Numbered from the stretch's first letter, positions 18,100-28,046 are shown. The stretch is 64,000 bases of DNA from Pseudomonas sp. GD04019 (GCF_029837695.1 NZ_JAOEEA010000005.1:124001-188000), one strand, 5' to 3'. The notes: a model not told the origin generated them from the sequence alone. Made by a program: numbers and translations.

Positions 18100-18954
18100 T
18101 CAAGCGGGCTGCCGCGCTTCGACCCGCTCTACGGCCTTCGGCCGGCTCGGGCCGGGCAGGACGCTGGTGCAGCGCAGGGTGCTGTTCCGCGGCCGTGGGC
18201 CACGTACATCCGGCGCACCGAACAGGCGCACCGCCAGGTAATAGGAGAAGGCCGGCAGCCAGAGCATGCCGGCCTCGCGCAGCATGCGGAAGAACAGCAG
18301 GTCGGCCTCGTGCTTGGCCACCGGCGCGGCGTTGAGGTACTGGTACAGCGCGTCGTGCACCAGGCTGGCCGGGTGGGTCAGCGGCCAGAACACCTCGGCC
18401 TCGCAGAGCTCGCCACCGTGCAGGTGCAGCACCCGGTGCGGCTTCTCCCACCAGTCCGGCACGCCGATGATCGCCAGCCAGTAGAACGGCACCTTGGGCG
18501 TGCAGCCGTCCCAGGCGTAGGTGCTCGGCCGGGCGAAGTCGTAGTGCACTTCCTGGCGCTGGGCGTCCAGGGTGGAGTGCCCCGGATTGACGATCAGCAG
18601 GCCGTCGTGGATCACCAGCCACTCGCCATAGAAGTAGCGCCCGGCGAACTCCGGGCAGTGGCGTAGGTAGGGCTGGTCGATGTAATTGAGCCAGGGCCCG
18701 CAGTGGTCGCGGCTGGCGAAGCCCCACTTTTCCTCGGCTGCGGCCAGGGCCAGGGCGGCTCGGCGCAGGCGTTCGCGGCGGCCGATCCAGCGCGGCAACA
18801 GCACGCCGAGGTAGACCGGCACTCCGGCCCACAGCAGCGGCTGGATCAGGCTCGGCCGCAACCAGGCCGCCAGGCCGAGCAGGGCCAGGCCGATGGCGGT
18901 GATCAGCAGGTTGCCGAAATGGATGAGCAGATGACGGCGGAGTGGGGACTGCAT
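18100..18954 (-). CDS. DUF1353-like membrane protein
   Basis: This 284-residue protein has two membrane helices near the N-terminus (about 12-31 and 36-54) and a soluble domain. PFYWLAIIGVPDWW, LTHPASLVHDALYQYL and ADLLFFRMLREAGM resemble the DUF1353 family, whose members carry an HDxLY-type motif. The C-terminal ~35 residues (PSRPKAVERVEARQPA) look disordered. It ends 77 bp from the composite repeat and is divergent from gdhB by ~225 bp. Family assignment is by motif memory only; function unknown. Confidence 0.6.
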   Translation of the reverse strand: MQSPLRRHLLIHFGNLLITAIGLALLGLAAWLRPSLIQPLLWAGVPVYLGVLLPRWIGRRERLRRAALALAAAEEKWGFASRDHCGPWLNYIDQPYLRHCPEFAGRYFYGEWLVIHDGLLIVNPGHSTLDAQRQEVHYDFARPSTYAWDGCTPKVPFYWLAIIGVPDWWEKPHRVLHLHGGELCEAEVFWPLTHPASLVHDALYQYLNAAPVAKHEADLLFFRMLREAGMLWLPAFSYYLAVRLFGAPDVRGPRPRNSTLRCTSVLPGPSRPKAVERVEARQPA

Positions 18955-19180
18955 GGTTTCCCTACCGGACTACGTGGAGTCGCACCTTAGCAGCGGGGCG
19001 GCTGCAAGGCGATGAACGAATATGTCGCGCCGCCGCAATCCAGCTGCCATGGGCTGTCGCTAAGCTTGCCGTGACCTGATGGTCGCCCTGCGCCTGCCGA
19101 GTCCAGTCTATCGCCTAGACTGCTTGGAACCTCCGGCGCCGCGCGCCCAACTCGAATAACACGTCCAGTGGAGCATCAAC

Positions 19181-22100
19181 ATGGCGTTCTTCACCGCGGC
19201 CAGCAAAGCCGACTTCCAGCACCAACTGCAAGCGGCCCTGGCGCAGCACGTCAGCGACAAGGCGCTGCCACAAGTGGCCCTGTTCGCCGAGCAATTCTTC
19301 GGCATCGTCTCCCTCGACGAACTGACCCAGCGCCGCCTCGGCGACCTGGCCGGCAGCACGCTGTCCTCCTGGCGCCTGCTCGAACGCTTCGACGTCACCA
19401 AGCCGGTGGTGCGCGTGTACAACCCGGATTACGAGAAGCACGGCTGGCAGTCCACCCACACCGCGGTGGAGGTGCTGCACGCCGACCTGCCGTTCCTGGT
19501 CGACTCGGTGCGCATGGAGCTGAACCGCCGCGGTTACAGCATTCACACCCTGCAGAACAGCGTGTTCAGCGTGAAGCGCAAGAAGGGCGGCGAGCTGCAG
19601 GAGCTGCTGAGCAAGGGCAGCGCCGGCAAGGACGTGCAGCACGAAGCGCTGATGTACCTGGAGATCGACCGCTGCGCCAATGTCGGCGAGCTGCGTGCCC
19701 TGGAGAAGGGCATCCAGGACGTGCTGGAAGAGGTCCGCCTAGCGGTGGCGGACTTTGCGCCGATGAAGACCCGCGCCGAGCAGCTGCTGGCCTGGCTGGA
19801 CAAGGCCAAGCTCAAGGTCGATGGCGCCGAACTGGCGGAGGTGAAGACCTTCCTCACCTGGCTGCTGGACAACCACTTCACCTTCCTCGGCTACGAGGAG
19901 TTCACCGTGGTCGACGAGAAGGACGGCGGCCACCTGGTGTACGACGAGGCTTCGCTGCTGGGCCTGTCCAAGCGCCTGCGCAGCGGGCTGAAGAAGGACG
20001 AGCTGCACATCGAGAAGGAGGCCCTGGATTACCTGCGCCAGCCGGTGCTGCTGTCCTTCGCCAAGGCCGCCACGCCGAGCCGCGTGCACCGCCCGGCCTA
20101 CCCGGACTTCGTCTCCATCCGTGAGCTGGACGCCAAGGGCAAGGTGGTCAAGGAATGCCGCTTCATGGGCCTGTACACCTCGTCCGTGTACGCCGAGAGC
20201 GTCAATCGCATCCCCTATATCCGCCGCAAGGTGGCGGAAATCTCCGAGCGCTCCGGCTTCGACCCCAAGGCCCACCTGGGCAAGGAGCTGGAGCAGGTCC
20301 TCGAAGTGCTGCCGCGCGACGACCTGTTCCAGACCCCGGTGGACGAGCTGTTCAACACCGCCATCGCCATCGTGCAGATCCAGGAGCGCAACAAGCTGCG
20401 CCTGTTCATCCGCCGCGATCCCTATGGCCGCTTCGCCTACTGCCTGGCCTATGTGCCGCGTGACGTGTACTCCACCGAGACGCGCCTGAAGATCCAGCAG
20501 ATCCTCATGGACCGCCTGGGTGCCAGCGACTGCGAGTTCTGGACCTACTTCTCCGAATCCGTGCTGGCGCGGGTGCAGTTCATCCTCAAGGTCGACCCGA
20601 AGAACCGCGTGCAGATCGACCCGGCGCGCATCGAGAAGGAAGTCATCCAGGCCTGCCGTTCGTGGAAGGACGACTACGCCAGCCTGATCATCGAGAGTTC
20701 CGGCGAGGCCCAGGGCACCCAGGTGCTGGCCGACTTCCCGAAAGGCTTCCCGGCCGGCTACACCGAACGCTTCGCCCCGCACTCGGCGGTGGTGGACATG
20801 CAGCACCTGCTCAGCCTGTCCGAGAAACGTCCGCTGGTGATGAGCTTCTACCAGCCGCTGACCCAGGGCGAACAGGAACTGCACTGCAAGCTGTACCACG
20901 CCGACACGCCGCTGCCGCTGTCCGACGTGTTGCCGATCCTGGAGAACCTCGGCCTGCGCGTGCTCGGCGAGTTCCCCTACAAGCTGCGCCGCGCCGATGG
21001 CCGCGAGTACTGGATTCACGACTTCGCCTTCACCACGGCGGAAGGGGTGAGCGTCGATATCCAGCAGCTCAACGAGACCCTGCAGGACGCCTTCGTGCGG
21101 ATCGTCGAAGGCGCCGCCGAGAACGACGGCTTCAACCGCCTGGTGCTGACCGCCGCCATGCCCTGGCGCGATGTGGCACTGCTGCGTGCCTATGCCCGTT
21201 ATCTGAAGCAGATTCGCCTGGGCTTCGACCTTGGCTACATCGCCAGCACCCTGGTCAACCATGCCGATATCGCCAAGGAACTGGTGCGCCTGTTCCGCAC
21301 CCGTTTCTACCTGGCGCGCAAGTTGTCCGCCGAGGACCTGGAAGACAAGCAGCAGAAGCTGGAACAGGCTATCCTCGCCGCCCTCGACAACGTCGCGGTG
21401 CTCAACGAGGACCGCATCCTGCGGCGCTACCTGGACCTGATCAAGGCCACCCTGCGCACCAACTTCTTCCAGAACGGTGCCGACGGCCAGGCCAAGCACT
21501 ACTTCAGCTTCAAGCTCAGCCCGCGGCTGATCCCGGAGATCCCGCGGCCGGTGCCGAAGTACGAGATCTTCGTCTATTGCCCACGCGTCGAGGGCGTGCA
21601 CCTGCGCTTCGGCGACGTGGCCCGTGGCGGCCTGCGCTGGTCCGACCGCGAGGAGGACTTCCGCACCGAGGTGCTGGGCCTGGTCAAGGCGCAGCAGGTG
21701 AAGAACGCGGTGATCGTGCCGATGGGCGCCAAGGGTGGCTTCATCCCGCGTCGCCTGCCGGTGGGCGGCTCGCGTGACGATATCCAGGCCGAGGCCATCG
21801 CCTGCTACCGCATCTTCATCAGCGGCCTGCTCGACGTCACCGACAACCTCAAGGAAGGCAAGGTGGTGCCGCCCGAAGGCGTGGTGCGCCACGACCCGGA
21901 TGACCCCTACCTGGTGGTGGCGGCGGACAAGGGCACCGCGACCTTCTCCGATATCGCCAACGGCATCGCCCTGGACTACGGTTTCTGGCTCGGCGATGCG
22001 TTCGCTTCCGGTGGCTCGGCCGGCTACGACCACAAGGGCATGGGCATCACCGCCAAGGGCGGCTGGGTGTCGGTGCAGCGCCACTTCCGCGAGCGCGGCA

Positions 22101-24043
22101 TCGATGTGCAGAAAGACCCGATCACGGTGATCGGCATCGGCGACATGGCCGGCGACGTGTTCGGCAACGGTCTGCTGCTGTCGGACCAGCTGCAGATGGT
22201 CGCCGCCTTCAACCACCAGCACATCTTCATCGACCCGAATCCGGATGCGGCGAAGAGCTTCGTCGAGCGCCAGCGCATGTTCGCCCTGCCGCGCTCGTCC
22301 TGGGCCGACTACGACACCAAGCTGATCTCCGAGGGCGGCGGCATCTTCCTGCGCAGCGCCAAGAGTATCGCCATCACCCCGCAGATGAAGGAGCGCTTCG
22401 ACATCCAGGCCGACAAGCTGGCGCCCACCGAGCTGATCAACGCGCTGCTCAAGGCGCCGGTCGACCTGCTGTGGAACGGCGGCATCGGCACCTACGTGAA
22501 GTCGAGCCGCGAGACCCATGCCGACGTCGGCGACAAGGCCAACGATGGCCTGCGCGTCAACGGCAACGAACTGCGCGCCAAGGTGGTGGGCGAGGGCGGC
22601 AACCTCGGCATGACTCAGCTCGGCCGCGTCGAGTACGGCCTCAACGGCGGCGCCAGCAACACCGACTTCATCGACAACGCCGGCGGCGTGGACTGCTCCG
22701 ACCACGAGGTGAACATCAAGATCCTGCTCGGCGAGATCGTCGCCGCCGGTGACATGACCGGCAAGCAGCGCAACAAGCTGCTGGCCGAGATGACCGACGC
22801 GGTCGGCAACCTGGTGCTGGGCAACAACTACAAGCAGACCCAGGCCCTGTCCCTGGCCGAGCGCCGCGCCCGCGAGCGCCTGGCCGAGTACAAGCGCCTG
22901 ATGGCCGCGCTGGAAGCGGCCGGCAAGCTGGACCGCGCCCTGGAGTTCCTGCCCACCGACGACGAGCTCAACGAGCGCGCCGCCAATGGCCGCGGTCTGA
23001 CCCGGCCGGAGCTGTCGGTGCTGATCTCCTACAGCAAGATCGACCTCAAGGAAGCCCTGCTGAAATCCCTGGTGCCGGACGACGACTACCTGGCCCGCGA
23101 GATGGAGACCGCCTTCCCGGCGCGCCTGACCGAGAAGTTCGGCGAGGCCATGCGCCGCCACCGCCTGAAGCGCGAGATCGTCAGCACCCAGATCGCCAAC
23201 GACCTGGTCAACCACATGGGCATCACCTTCGTGCAGCGCCTGAAGGAGTCCACCGGCATGAGCGCGGCCAATGTCGCCGGCGCCTATGTCATCGTGCGCG
23301 ATGTGTTCCGCCTGCCGCACTGGTGGAAGCAGATCGAGGCGCTGGACTACAAGGTGCCGGCCGAGCTGCAGCTGCAGCTGATGGACGAGCTGATGCGCCT
23401 GGGCCGCCGGGCCACCCGCTGGTTCCTGCGCAGCCGCCGCGAGGATCTGGACGCTGCCCGCGACGTCGGTCACTTCGCCCCGCGCGTGGTCGAGCTGGCC
23501 GGTCGCCTGGACGAACTGCTCGAAGGTCCGGCCCGCGAGCAGTGGCTGGCGCGCTACCAGAGCTTCGTCGAGGCCGGCACGCCGGAAGAGCTGGCCCGCG
23601 TGGTCGCCGGCACCAGCCACCTGTACACCCTGCTGCCGATCATCGAGGCCGCCGACGTCACCGGCCAGCCGGCGGCGGACGTGGCCACCGCCTATTTCGC
23701 CACCGGCGGGGCGCTGGAGCTGTCCTGGTACCTGCAGCAGATCACCAACCTGCCGGTGGAGAACAACTGGCAGGCCCTGGCCCGCGAGGCGTTCCGCGAC
23801 GACCTGGACTGGCAGCAGCGGGCGATCACCATCGCCGTGCTGCAGATGGCCGACGGTCCGAAGGACATAGAGGAGCGGGTGAGCTTCTGGCTGGAGCAGC
23901 ACAAGCCCCTGGTGCAGCGCTGGCTGGCCATGCTCGCCGAACTGCGCGCCGCCACCGGCACCGACTACGCCATGTACACCGTGGCCAGTCGCGAGCTGAT
24001 GGACCTGGCGCAGAGCGACCAGCAGGGAGTGTGCATTCCCTGA
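19181..24043 (+). CDS. gdhB: NAD-specific glutamate dehydrogenase (large, 180-kDa class)
   Basis: At 1620 residues it is the length of P. aeruginosa GdhB. It oxidises glutamate to 2-oxoglutarate and ammonia with NAD and is used in arginine/glutamate catabolism. Visible blocks are the N-terminal ACT-like region (MAFFTAASKADFQHQL), RGGLRWSDREEDFRTEVLGLVKAQQ, the catalytic VPMGAKGGF and the Rossmann-type IGIGDMAGDVFGNG. The start ATG at 19181 is the first in frame with this known N-terminus. The antisense strand is open for long stretches only because of GC-rich codon use. It stands alone between repeats; the neighbouring moxR cluster is the same as in P. aeruginosa. Confidence 0.96.
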   Translation: MAFFTAASKADFQHQLQAALAQHVSDKALPQVALFAEQFFGIVSLDELTQRRLGDLAGSTLSSWRLLERFDVTKPVVRVYNPDYEKHGWQSTHTAVEVLHADLPFLVDSVRMELNRRGYSIHTLQNSVFSVKRKKGGELQELLSKGSAGKDVQHEALMYLEIDRCANVGELRALEKGIQDVLEEVRLAVADFAPMKTRAEQLLAWLDKAKLKVDGAELAEVKTFLTWLLDNHFTFLGYEEFTVVDEKDGGHLVYDEASLLGLSKRLRSGLKKDELHIEKEALDYLRQPVLLSFAKAATPSRVHRPAYPDFVSIRELDAKGKVVKECRFMGLYTSSVYAESVNRIPYIRRKVAEISERSGFDPKAHLGKELEQVLEVLPRDDLFQTPVDELFNTAIAIVQIQERNKLRLFIRRDPYGRFAYCLAYVPRDVYSTETRLKIQQILMDRLGASDCEFWTYFSESVLARVQFILKVDPKNRVQIDPARIEKEVIQACRSWKDDYASLIIESSGEAQGTQVLADFPKGFPAGYTERFAPHSAVVDMQHLLSLSEKRPLVMSFYQPLTQGEQELHCKLYHADTPLPLSDVLPILENLGLRVLGEFPYKLRRADGREYWIHDFAFTTAEGVSVDIQQLNETLQDAFVRIVEGAAENDGFNRLVLTAAMPWRDVALLRAYARYLKQIRLGFDLGYIASTLVNHADIAKELVRLFRTRFYLARKLSAEDLEDKQQKLEQAILAALDNVAVLNEDRILRRYLDLIKATLRTNFFQNGADGQAKHYFSFKLSPRLIPEIPRPVPKYEIFVYCPRVEGVHLRFGDVARGGLRWSDREEDFRTEVLGLVKAQQVKNAVIVPMGAKGGFIPRRLPVGGSRDDIQAEAIACYRIFISGLLDVTDNLKEGKVVPPEGVVRHDPDDPYLVVAADKGTATFSDIANGIALDYGFWLGDAFASGGSAGYDHKGMGITAKGGWVSVQRHFRERGIDVQKDPITVIGIGDMAGDVFGNGLLLSDQLQMVAAFNHQHIFIDPNPDAAKSFVERQRMFALPRSSWADYDTKLISEGGGIFLRSAKSIAITPQMKERFDIQADKLAPTELINALLKAPVDLLWNGGIGTYVKSSRETHADVGDKANDGLRVNGNELRAKVVGEGGNLGMTQLGRVEYGLNGGASNTDFIDNAGGVDCSDHEVNIKILLGEIVAAGDMTGKQRNKLLAEMTDAVGNLVLGNNYKQTQALSLAERRARERLAEYKRLMAALEAAGKLDRALEFLPTDDELNERAANGRGLTRPELSVLISYSKIDLKEALLKSLVPDDDYLAREMETAFPARLTEKFGEAMRRHRLKREIVSTQIANDLVNHMGITFVQRLKESTGMSAANVAGAYVIVRDVFRLPHWWKQIEALDYKVPAELQLQLMDELMRLGRRATRWFLRSRREDLDAARDVGHFAPRVVELAGRLDELLEGPAREQWLARYQSFVEAGTPEELARVVAGTSHLYTLLPIIEAADVTGQPAADVATAYFATGGALELSWYLQQITNLPVENNWQALAREAFRDDLDWQQRAITIAVLQMADGPKDIEERVSFWLEQHKPLVQRWLAMLAELRAATGTDYAMYTVASRELMDLAQSDQQGVCIP

Positions 24044-24067
24044 GGCTTGTCACCCCTCTGTGCTTGT

Positions 24068-24174
24068 CTCCCCTCTCCCTCTGGGAGAGGGGCGGGGGGT
24101 GAGGGGCTGATAAGTTCTTCGGTCCCTCACCCGCCCTACGGCCCCCCTCTCCCGGAAGGAGAGGGACTGGCCTG
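24068..24174. repeat. Inverted CCCTCTCC-type intergenic repeat
   Basis: After the gdhB stop, CCCTCTCCCTCTGGGAGAGG and a second arm near 24147-24174 (CCCTCTCCCGGAAGGAGAGG) form short hairpins and also pair with each other across CTCACCCGCC/GGGGGTGAGG. This CCCTCTCC/GGAGAGGG family is common between bacterial genes; a related copy is at 59688-59727. It may serve as a gdhB 3' end. Confidence 0.75.
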
Positions 24175-24283
24175 TCTGTTCTGCCTCGGTTAGCCTGCTC
24201 CAAACAATTAAGTTCGCCAGACAAGGATGGTCCCGCATATCGGCACGGGCCTTGCCTTGCCAAGCGGACAACGGAGAGTAGTC

Positions 24284-25009
24284 ATGACCGACATCCTGAT
24301 TCTGACCCACGTCGATTATTGTGCTCCGGGCCACCTCGCCACCGTTCTGGATGAGCAGGGCCTCGACTTCACGGTGCTGCGCACCGACCTTGACGAGCTG
24401 AACGGCTTCGACCTGGATCGCCCCCGCGCGGTGGCGGTGATGGGCGGGCCGATGAGCGTCAACGACGACCTGCCCTGGATCGGGGCGGAAATCGCCGCAC
24501 TGCAGCACTTCATTCGCCGCGACATCCCCATCATCGGCCACTGCCTGGGCGGCCAGCTGATCGCCAAGGCGCTGGGCGCCGCCGTGCACCGCATGCCCTA
24601 CACCGAGGTGGGCTGGCAGCCGCTGGTGCGGCGCGACAGCGGCAGCCCATGGCTGGCGCACCTGCCCAAGGAGTTCCCCGTCTACCAGTGGCACAGCGAT
24701 ACCTTCGAGCTGCCCTCGGGCGCCGAGTGGTTGCTGTCCAGCCCCTGGTGCCCGAACCAGGCCTTCGCCTGGGGCGACAAGGTGCTGGCCCTGCAGGGCC
24801 ATCCGGAAGTCACCGAGGGCCTGGTGCGCTGGTGGCTGCAGGACTGGGCGCACCTGCTCGACGAGACCCAGGCCAGCCAGCAGGGCCAGCGGCAGATGCT
24901 CGCCGACCTGCCGGCGCGCATCGCGTCGCTGAACAAGGTGGCCGAGGGCTTCTACCAGCACTGGCTACGCCTGGCCTTCGGCGAGCCGGTGGTGGCCCAG
25001 GCAGTCTGA
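24284..25009 (+). CDS. Type 1 glutamine amidotransferase (GMP synthase-like)
   Basis: This 241-residue single-domain class I amidotransferase has its nucleophile at C87 (GHCLGGQ) and the H173-P-E175 dyad (GHPEV), so the triad is intact. There is no synthetase domain, so it may hydrolyse a gamma-glutamyl or similar amide bond on its own. The ATG at 24284 follows GGAG; an in-frame start 57 bp earlier lacks a ribosome site. Similar stand-alone proteins occur next to gdhB in pseudomonads. A second paralogue lies at 36967. The substrate is unknown. Confidence 0.88.
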   Translation: MTDILILTHVDYCAPGHLATVLDEQGLDFTVLRTDLDELNGFDLDRPRAVAVMGGPMSVNDDLPWIGAEIAALQHFIRRDIPIIGHCLGGQLIAKALGAAVHRMPYTEVGWQPLVRRDSGSPWLAHLPKEFPVYQWHSDTFELPSGAEWLLSSPWCPNQAFAWGDKVLALQGHPEVTEGLVRWWLQDWAHLLDETQASQQGQRQMLADLPARIASLNKVAEGFYQHWLRLAFGEPVVAQAV

Positions 25010-25215
25010 AGCTCGCCCGGATGCCATCCGGGAGCTTTGCCGCGCCCACACCCCTCACAGCGCGCGGATAGATAGGGTGACCTCGATAGGCAGGGTTGCC
25101 GGATAGGCAGGGCGTACTCGCCGAAGGCAGTACACCAGCCGCCGCTCAGGCATCGCTCGGCTTCGAGTCTCGTCCGAAGGCGAGCAAGGCAACCTCCCTT
25201 GGCTCGCGCTGCTGA

Positions 25216-26322
25216 TCAGTCCAGCACCACCGCATTGCCCGCCAGCGGGTCGATATCGCCGGCGATCAGCGCCTCGGCCAGCTGTTGCGCAGCGGGCAAG
25301 CCGGCATGCTCGTCCACCCGCATCCATGGCTTCTGCGCGTCGCCCACGCGGCGGATAAAGGCCAGTTGCGCCTCGTTGAACTTGCGGGTGACCTCGGCTG
25401 CGCCCCAGTCGGCGTTGCGTTTCTTGATCTGGTAGGGCGCGAAGTAGGGCTGCGGCTGCGGGCCGGGCAGCTGCGTGTCAGCAGCGCCGATATGCTCGTG
25501 GCTCTGCGCCGAGCCGGCGTAGCAGTCGTGCACCAGGGTGCCCTCGAAATGCCGGTGGATGCGCGCGCGCAGCTCGCGGTTGCCGGAGAAGTCCACGTAC
25601 AGGGTCGGCCGGCTCGGGTCCAGGCTCTCCAGCTGGCTGTAGTCCAGCGCGCTCTGGTAGCAGCCGAGCTGTTCGACGAACCCGGTATTGCCCGCCGAGG
25701 TCAGGCCGACCAGCGCCACGCGCGGGTTGTCCTGCAGGCAGAAGGCGGTGCCGTAGGCGGTCTTGCTCGATGCGCTGGAGATCACCACCTGGCGCGCGCC
25801 GAAGAAGTCGTTGTCTTCGAGGAAGTCCGCCAGCATGAACGAGGTGATGAACAGCGGGCGCAACAGCATCTGGTAGTTCTCGTCGGCGGCGCGGTAGGCG
25901 GCGTCGGTGCGGGTGCGCTGGTACTGGTTGTACGCGGAGGTCAGCTCCAGGCGGTGGGCGGTGCCGTCGTAGAAGCCGCGCTCGCTGACCCGTACCGGCT
26001 GCATGACCACATGGCTGGCGATCGGCCAGAAGCCGTAGAAGCGCTCGCCTTTGGCCAGTCCCTCGACGGTGGATTGCACCACCTCGGCAAAGCCCCAGGC
26101 CGGCATGTGGAACCACTCGCTGTCGCCGGTCGGGTAGAAGTCCCAGTAGCGCAGGTGCGGAGTCTCGCCGAAGGCCGCGTAGGTGATGTTGTTAGTGGTC
26201 AGCGCCAACCGGCTGATGCGCAGCAGGGCCTCGCCCTCCTGCAGCGCCGGCAGCTCGCGGGTGTGGATGCGGGTCTGTTGCAGGTCGGCCTTGTTGTTCT
26301 GCAGCTGGCTGATCAGGGTCAT
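25216..26322 (-). CDS. DUF2855 family protein
   Basis: This 368-residue protein matches the DUF2855 family (MDR-like without clear zinc or NAD motifs). LALTTNNITYAAFGE, WGFAEVVQS, ERFYGFWPIASHVVMQPVRV and the QVVISSASSKTAYGTAFCL block are characteristic. The ATG at 26322 (MTLISQLQNNKADL) is preferred to an upstream start because the divergent TetR gene begins only 75 bp away. The regulator and this gene probably form a regulated pair. The reaction is unknown. Confidence 0.85.
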   Translation of the reverse strand: MTLISQLQNNKADLQQTRIHTRELPALQEGEALLRISRLALTTNNITYAAFGETPHLRYWDFYPTGDSEWFHMPAWGFAEVVQSTVEGLAKGERFYGFWPIASHVVMQPVRVSERGFYDGTAHRLELTSAYNQYQRTRTDAAYRAADENYQMLLRPLFITSFMLADFLEDNDFFGARQVVISSASSKTAYGTAFCLQDNPRVALVGLTSAGNTGFVEQLGCYQSALDYSQLESLDPSRPTLYVDFSGNRELRARIHRHFEGTLVHDCYAGSAQSHEHIGAADTQLPGPQPQPYFAPYQIKKRNADWGAAEVTRKFNEAQLAFIRRVGDAQKPWMRVDEHAGLPAAQQLAEALIAGDIDPLAGNAVVLD

Positions 26323-26396
26323 CTGGGCACCTTGGGCTCGTGAATCGACGGGGAAATGACTGTAGCCTGTGCCCCCCAGCCCCGGGTTCGGATTCC

Positions 26397-27044
26397 ATGA
26401 CCAGCAAACCACCCGCCCAACCACAGCGCGCCAAGCCGCTCAAGCGCCCGACCCAGGCGCGGGCCAAGGTCACCGTGCAGGCGATTTTCGACACCTATGT
26501 TCGGATTTGGCAGCGCGATGGCTGGCAGCGCCTGACCACCCGCGCCATCGCGCTGGAGGCGGGTGTAGCGGTGGGCACGCTGTACGACTATTTCCCCAGC
26601 AAGCACGCGCTGCACTCGGGCTATGTGCGGCATTGCATCGAGGCGCTGCTGGAGCGCATCGAGGCGCAGGCGGTGCAGCCGGCGGGGCTGAGCTGGCGCG
26701 AGCGTCTGGGTCGCCTGGTGCAGCTGCTGGCCGGCCTGGATGGCGGCTTGCCCTGGTTCCACCCGGACATGCTGGAGCTGGAATCCCAGGTGGCCGAGCG
26801 CAAGCATCAGCGGCGTGCCTATGAGGATCTGCTCGGCGCCTGGCAACGAGTGATGGAGGCTTCGGTCGACCTGCCAGCGCAGCCGTCTGTAGCGACGCTG
26901 GAGGCGCTGCACCTGGCCGTCTGGGGTGGGCGGCGCTATGCGATGCTGGTGCAGCTGGAGCCGGAGCGCATGACGACGTGGGCTGAGGAGATGGAGCGCT
27001 TCTGTGCGCTGGCCATCGCCCCGAGCGGCGAGCCTGCGAAGTAG
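26397..27044 (+). CDS. TetR/AcrR family transcriptional regulator
   Basis: This 215-residue regulator has a basic N-terminal tail and a helix-turn-helix around residues 25-70 (AIFDTYVRIWQRDGWQRLTTRAIALEAGVAVGTLYDYF), the standard TetR signature. The C-terminal ligand domain has no recognised subclass. It is divergent from DUF2855, its most likely target. The ATG at 26397 is used; the in-frame stretch back to 26340 overlaps the shared promoter region. The stop codon lies inside the half-repeat GTAGGGTGGA. Confidence 0.9.
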   Translation: MTSKPPAQPQRAKPLKRPTQARAKVTVQAIFDTYVRIWQRDGWQRLTTRAIALEAGVAVGTLYDYFPSKHALHSGYVRHCIEALLERIEAQAVQPAGLSWRERLGRLVQLLAGLDGGLPWFHPDMLELESQVAERKHQRRAYEDLLGAWQRVMEASVDLPAQPSVATLEALHLAVWGGRRYAMLVQLEPERMTTWAEEMERFCALAIAPSGEPAK

Positions 27045-27072
27045 GGTGGACAACCGCGAAGCGTTGTCCACT
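27041..27072. repeat. Half of a GTAGGGTGGA-type palindromic repeat
   Basis: GTAGGGTGGACAACCGCGAA is followed by GCGTTGTCCAC, making a hairpin from GTGGACAAC/GTTGTCCAC. The first TAG is the stop codon of the TetR gene. Related full copy at 33174-33250 and another half at about 29168-29197. Confidence 0.7.
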
Positions 27073-27126
27073 GGCTGATCCGCAGCCTTCCGGTTTTTGG
27101 AGCGTTCGGCTATGCCGGCGGGTCCC

Positions 27127-27528
27127 TCACTCGGCTTCGTGCCGGGTCATGGCCGTCAGGCTTTGCGTCCAGGGCAGTGCCGAGCGACACCACTCCTGCT
27201 GGCGTGGGACCAACGCTCGGCGCTCGTCGAGGCAGCCGACGCGCAGGCCGTAGATCTTGGGGTGGTCTGCGTCATAGGTGTACAGGGGCGAGCCGCAATT
27301 CGGGCAGAACGCCTGGGCGCGTCTCGATCCGGCATCGCCGATCTTTACGTAGATGGACGGCTCTCCGCTGACCAACTGAAACGAGCCTTCAACCGCCGGC
27401 ACCGACACGCGGTAGGCCGAGCCCGTGAGCTTCTGGCAATCGGTGCAATGGCAGATGCTGGTGCACTCGGGGTCGATCTGGGCTTGGTACTTAACGCCAC
27501 CGCAGTGGCAGCTTCCATGAACGTGCAT
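27127..27528 (-). CDS. GFA family zinc-binding protein
   Basis: This 133-residue protein has the GFA (glutathione-dependent formaldehyde-activating enzyme-like) fold with cysteine pairs for zinc: CHCGG near residue 7, CHCTDC near 26 and CPNCGS near 75. Most family members are uncharacterised despite the name, so the reaction is not assigned. It starts at ATG 27528 behind GGAG (minus strand) and lies 26 bp downstream of the small DUF2986 gene on the same strand. Confidence 0.88.
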   Translation of the reverse strand: MHVHGSCHCGGVKYQAQIDPECTSICHCTDCQKLTGSAYRVSVPAVEGSFQLVSGEPSIYVKIGDAGSRRAQAFCPNCGSPLYTYDADHPKIYGLRVGCLDERRALVPRQQEWCRSALPWTQSLTAMTRHEAE

Positions 27529-27554
27529 GGGCGGGTCTCCAACGCTTGGCGGGT

Positions 27555-27713
27555 TTAGCTCTCTGGAGTCGTAGCCTCCGGAGCGGTCTCGGCAGCGAGC
27601 TTCAGTCGGTCGGCTTTGCTGATGTACTTGTTCTTGCTCTTGGGGGCGAGCTTGGCGCTGGCCTTTTTGGCGTGGGCCTTGAGCAGTTGGTTGATTTTCT
27701 TACGGCGATTCAT
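27555..27713 (-). CDS. Small basic DUF2986 protein
   Basis: This gene encodes only 52 residues: MNRRKKINQLLKAHAKKASA, then KLAPKSKNKYISKADRLKLA and an acidic/threonine-rich end. About a quarter of the residues are Lys or Arg. This pattern is the DUF2986 family seen in pseudomonads and other gamma-proteobacteria. The size and charge could suit RNA or ribosome binding, but that is only a guess. ATG is at 27713 and TAA at 27555-27557. It precedes the GFA gene on the same strand. Confidence 0.8.
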   Translation of the reverse strand: MNRRKKINQLLKAHAKKASAKLAPKSKNKYISKADRLKLAAETAPEATTPES

Positions 27714-27810
27714 GGTTCAGCTCGGGCTTGTAGGTGCTTGGACATCGTTGGCTTGAAGTATGTGGCAGATCGAGGCGAGGCCCTTTTCCGTGTTGATTGA
27801 AGCATTGGTT

Positions 27811-28046
27811 CCGCCCTGCTGGGCGGGTCCCTTTTGGCAGTCGCCCCAAAAGGAACCAAAAGGTCTTGCCCCGCCATCCGGCCCTCCGCTTCGCTCCGGG
27901 TTCGTTCCCTCCATCGCCGCTCCAGGGGCCCGGCGCGAAGGGCCATCCCTGGCCCATCGCGCCTCTCGCGGCATCCATGCCGCTCAACCCCTTCCACGAC
28001 GATTCCACTCACCCTTCTGAAGGGGCGTTTGGCGCTGCCTGATAGT
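27811..28046 (+). repeat. ~230-bp dispersed repeat, copy R1
   Basis: It runs from CCGCCCTGCTGGGCGGGTCC through CTTCGCTCCGGGTTCGTTC and CCTCTCGCGGCATCCATGCC to TGAAGGGGCGTTTGGCGCTGCC. Copies R2 (28521-28758) and R3 (28903-29126, inverted) follow the same order. Several frames stay open through it and give arginine/proline-rich peptides, but these are shadows. It fills the 390-bp gap between DUF2986 and the NIPSNAP gene; nothing else was seen there. Confidence 0.85.

Noticed and set aside
19739..23902. A very long minus-strand open frame opposite gdhB
   Set aside because: It is the antisense shadow of GC-rich gdhB codons; the plus-strand frame has clear catalytic motifs and the usual length.
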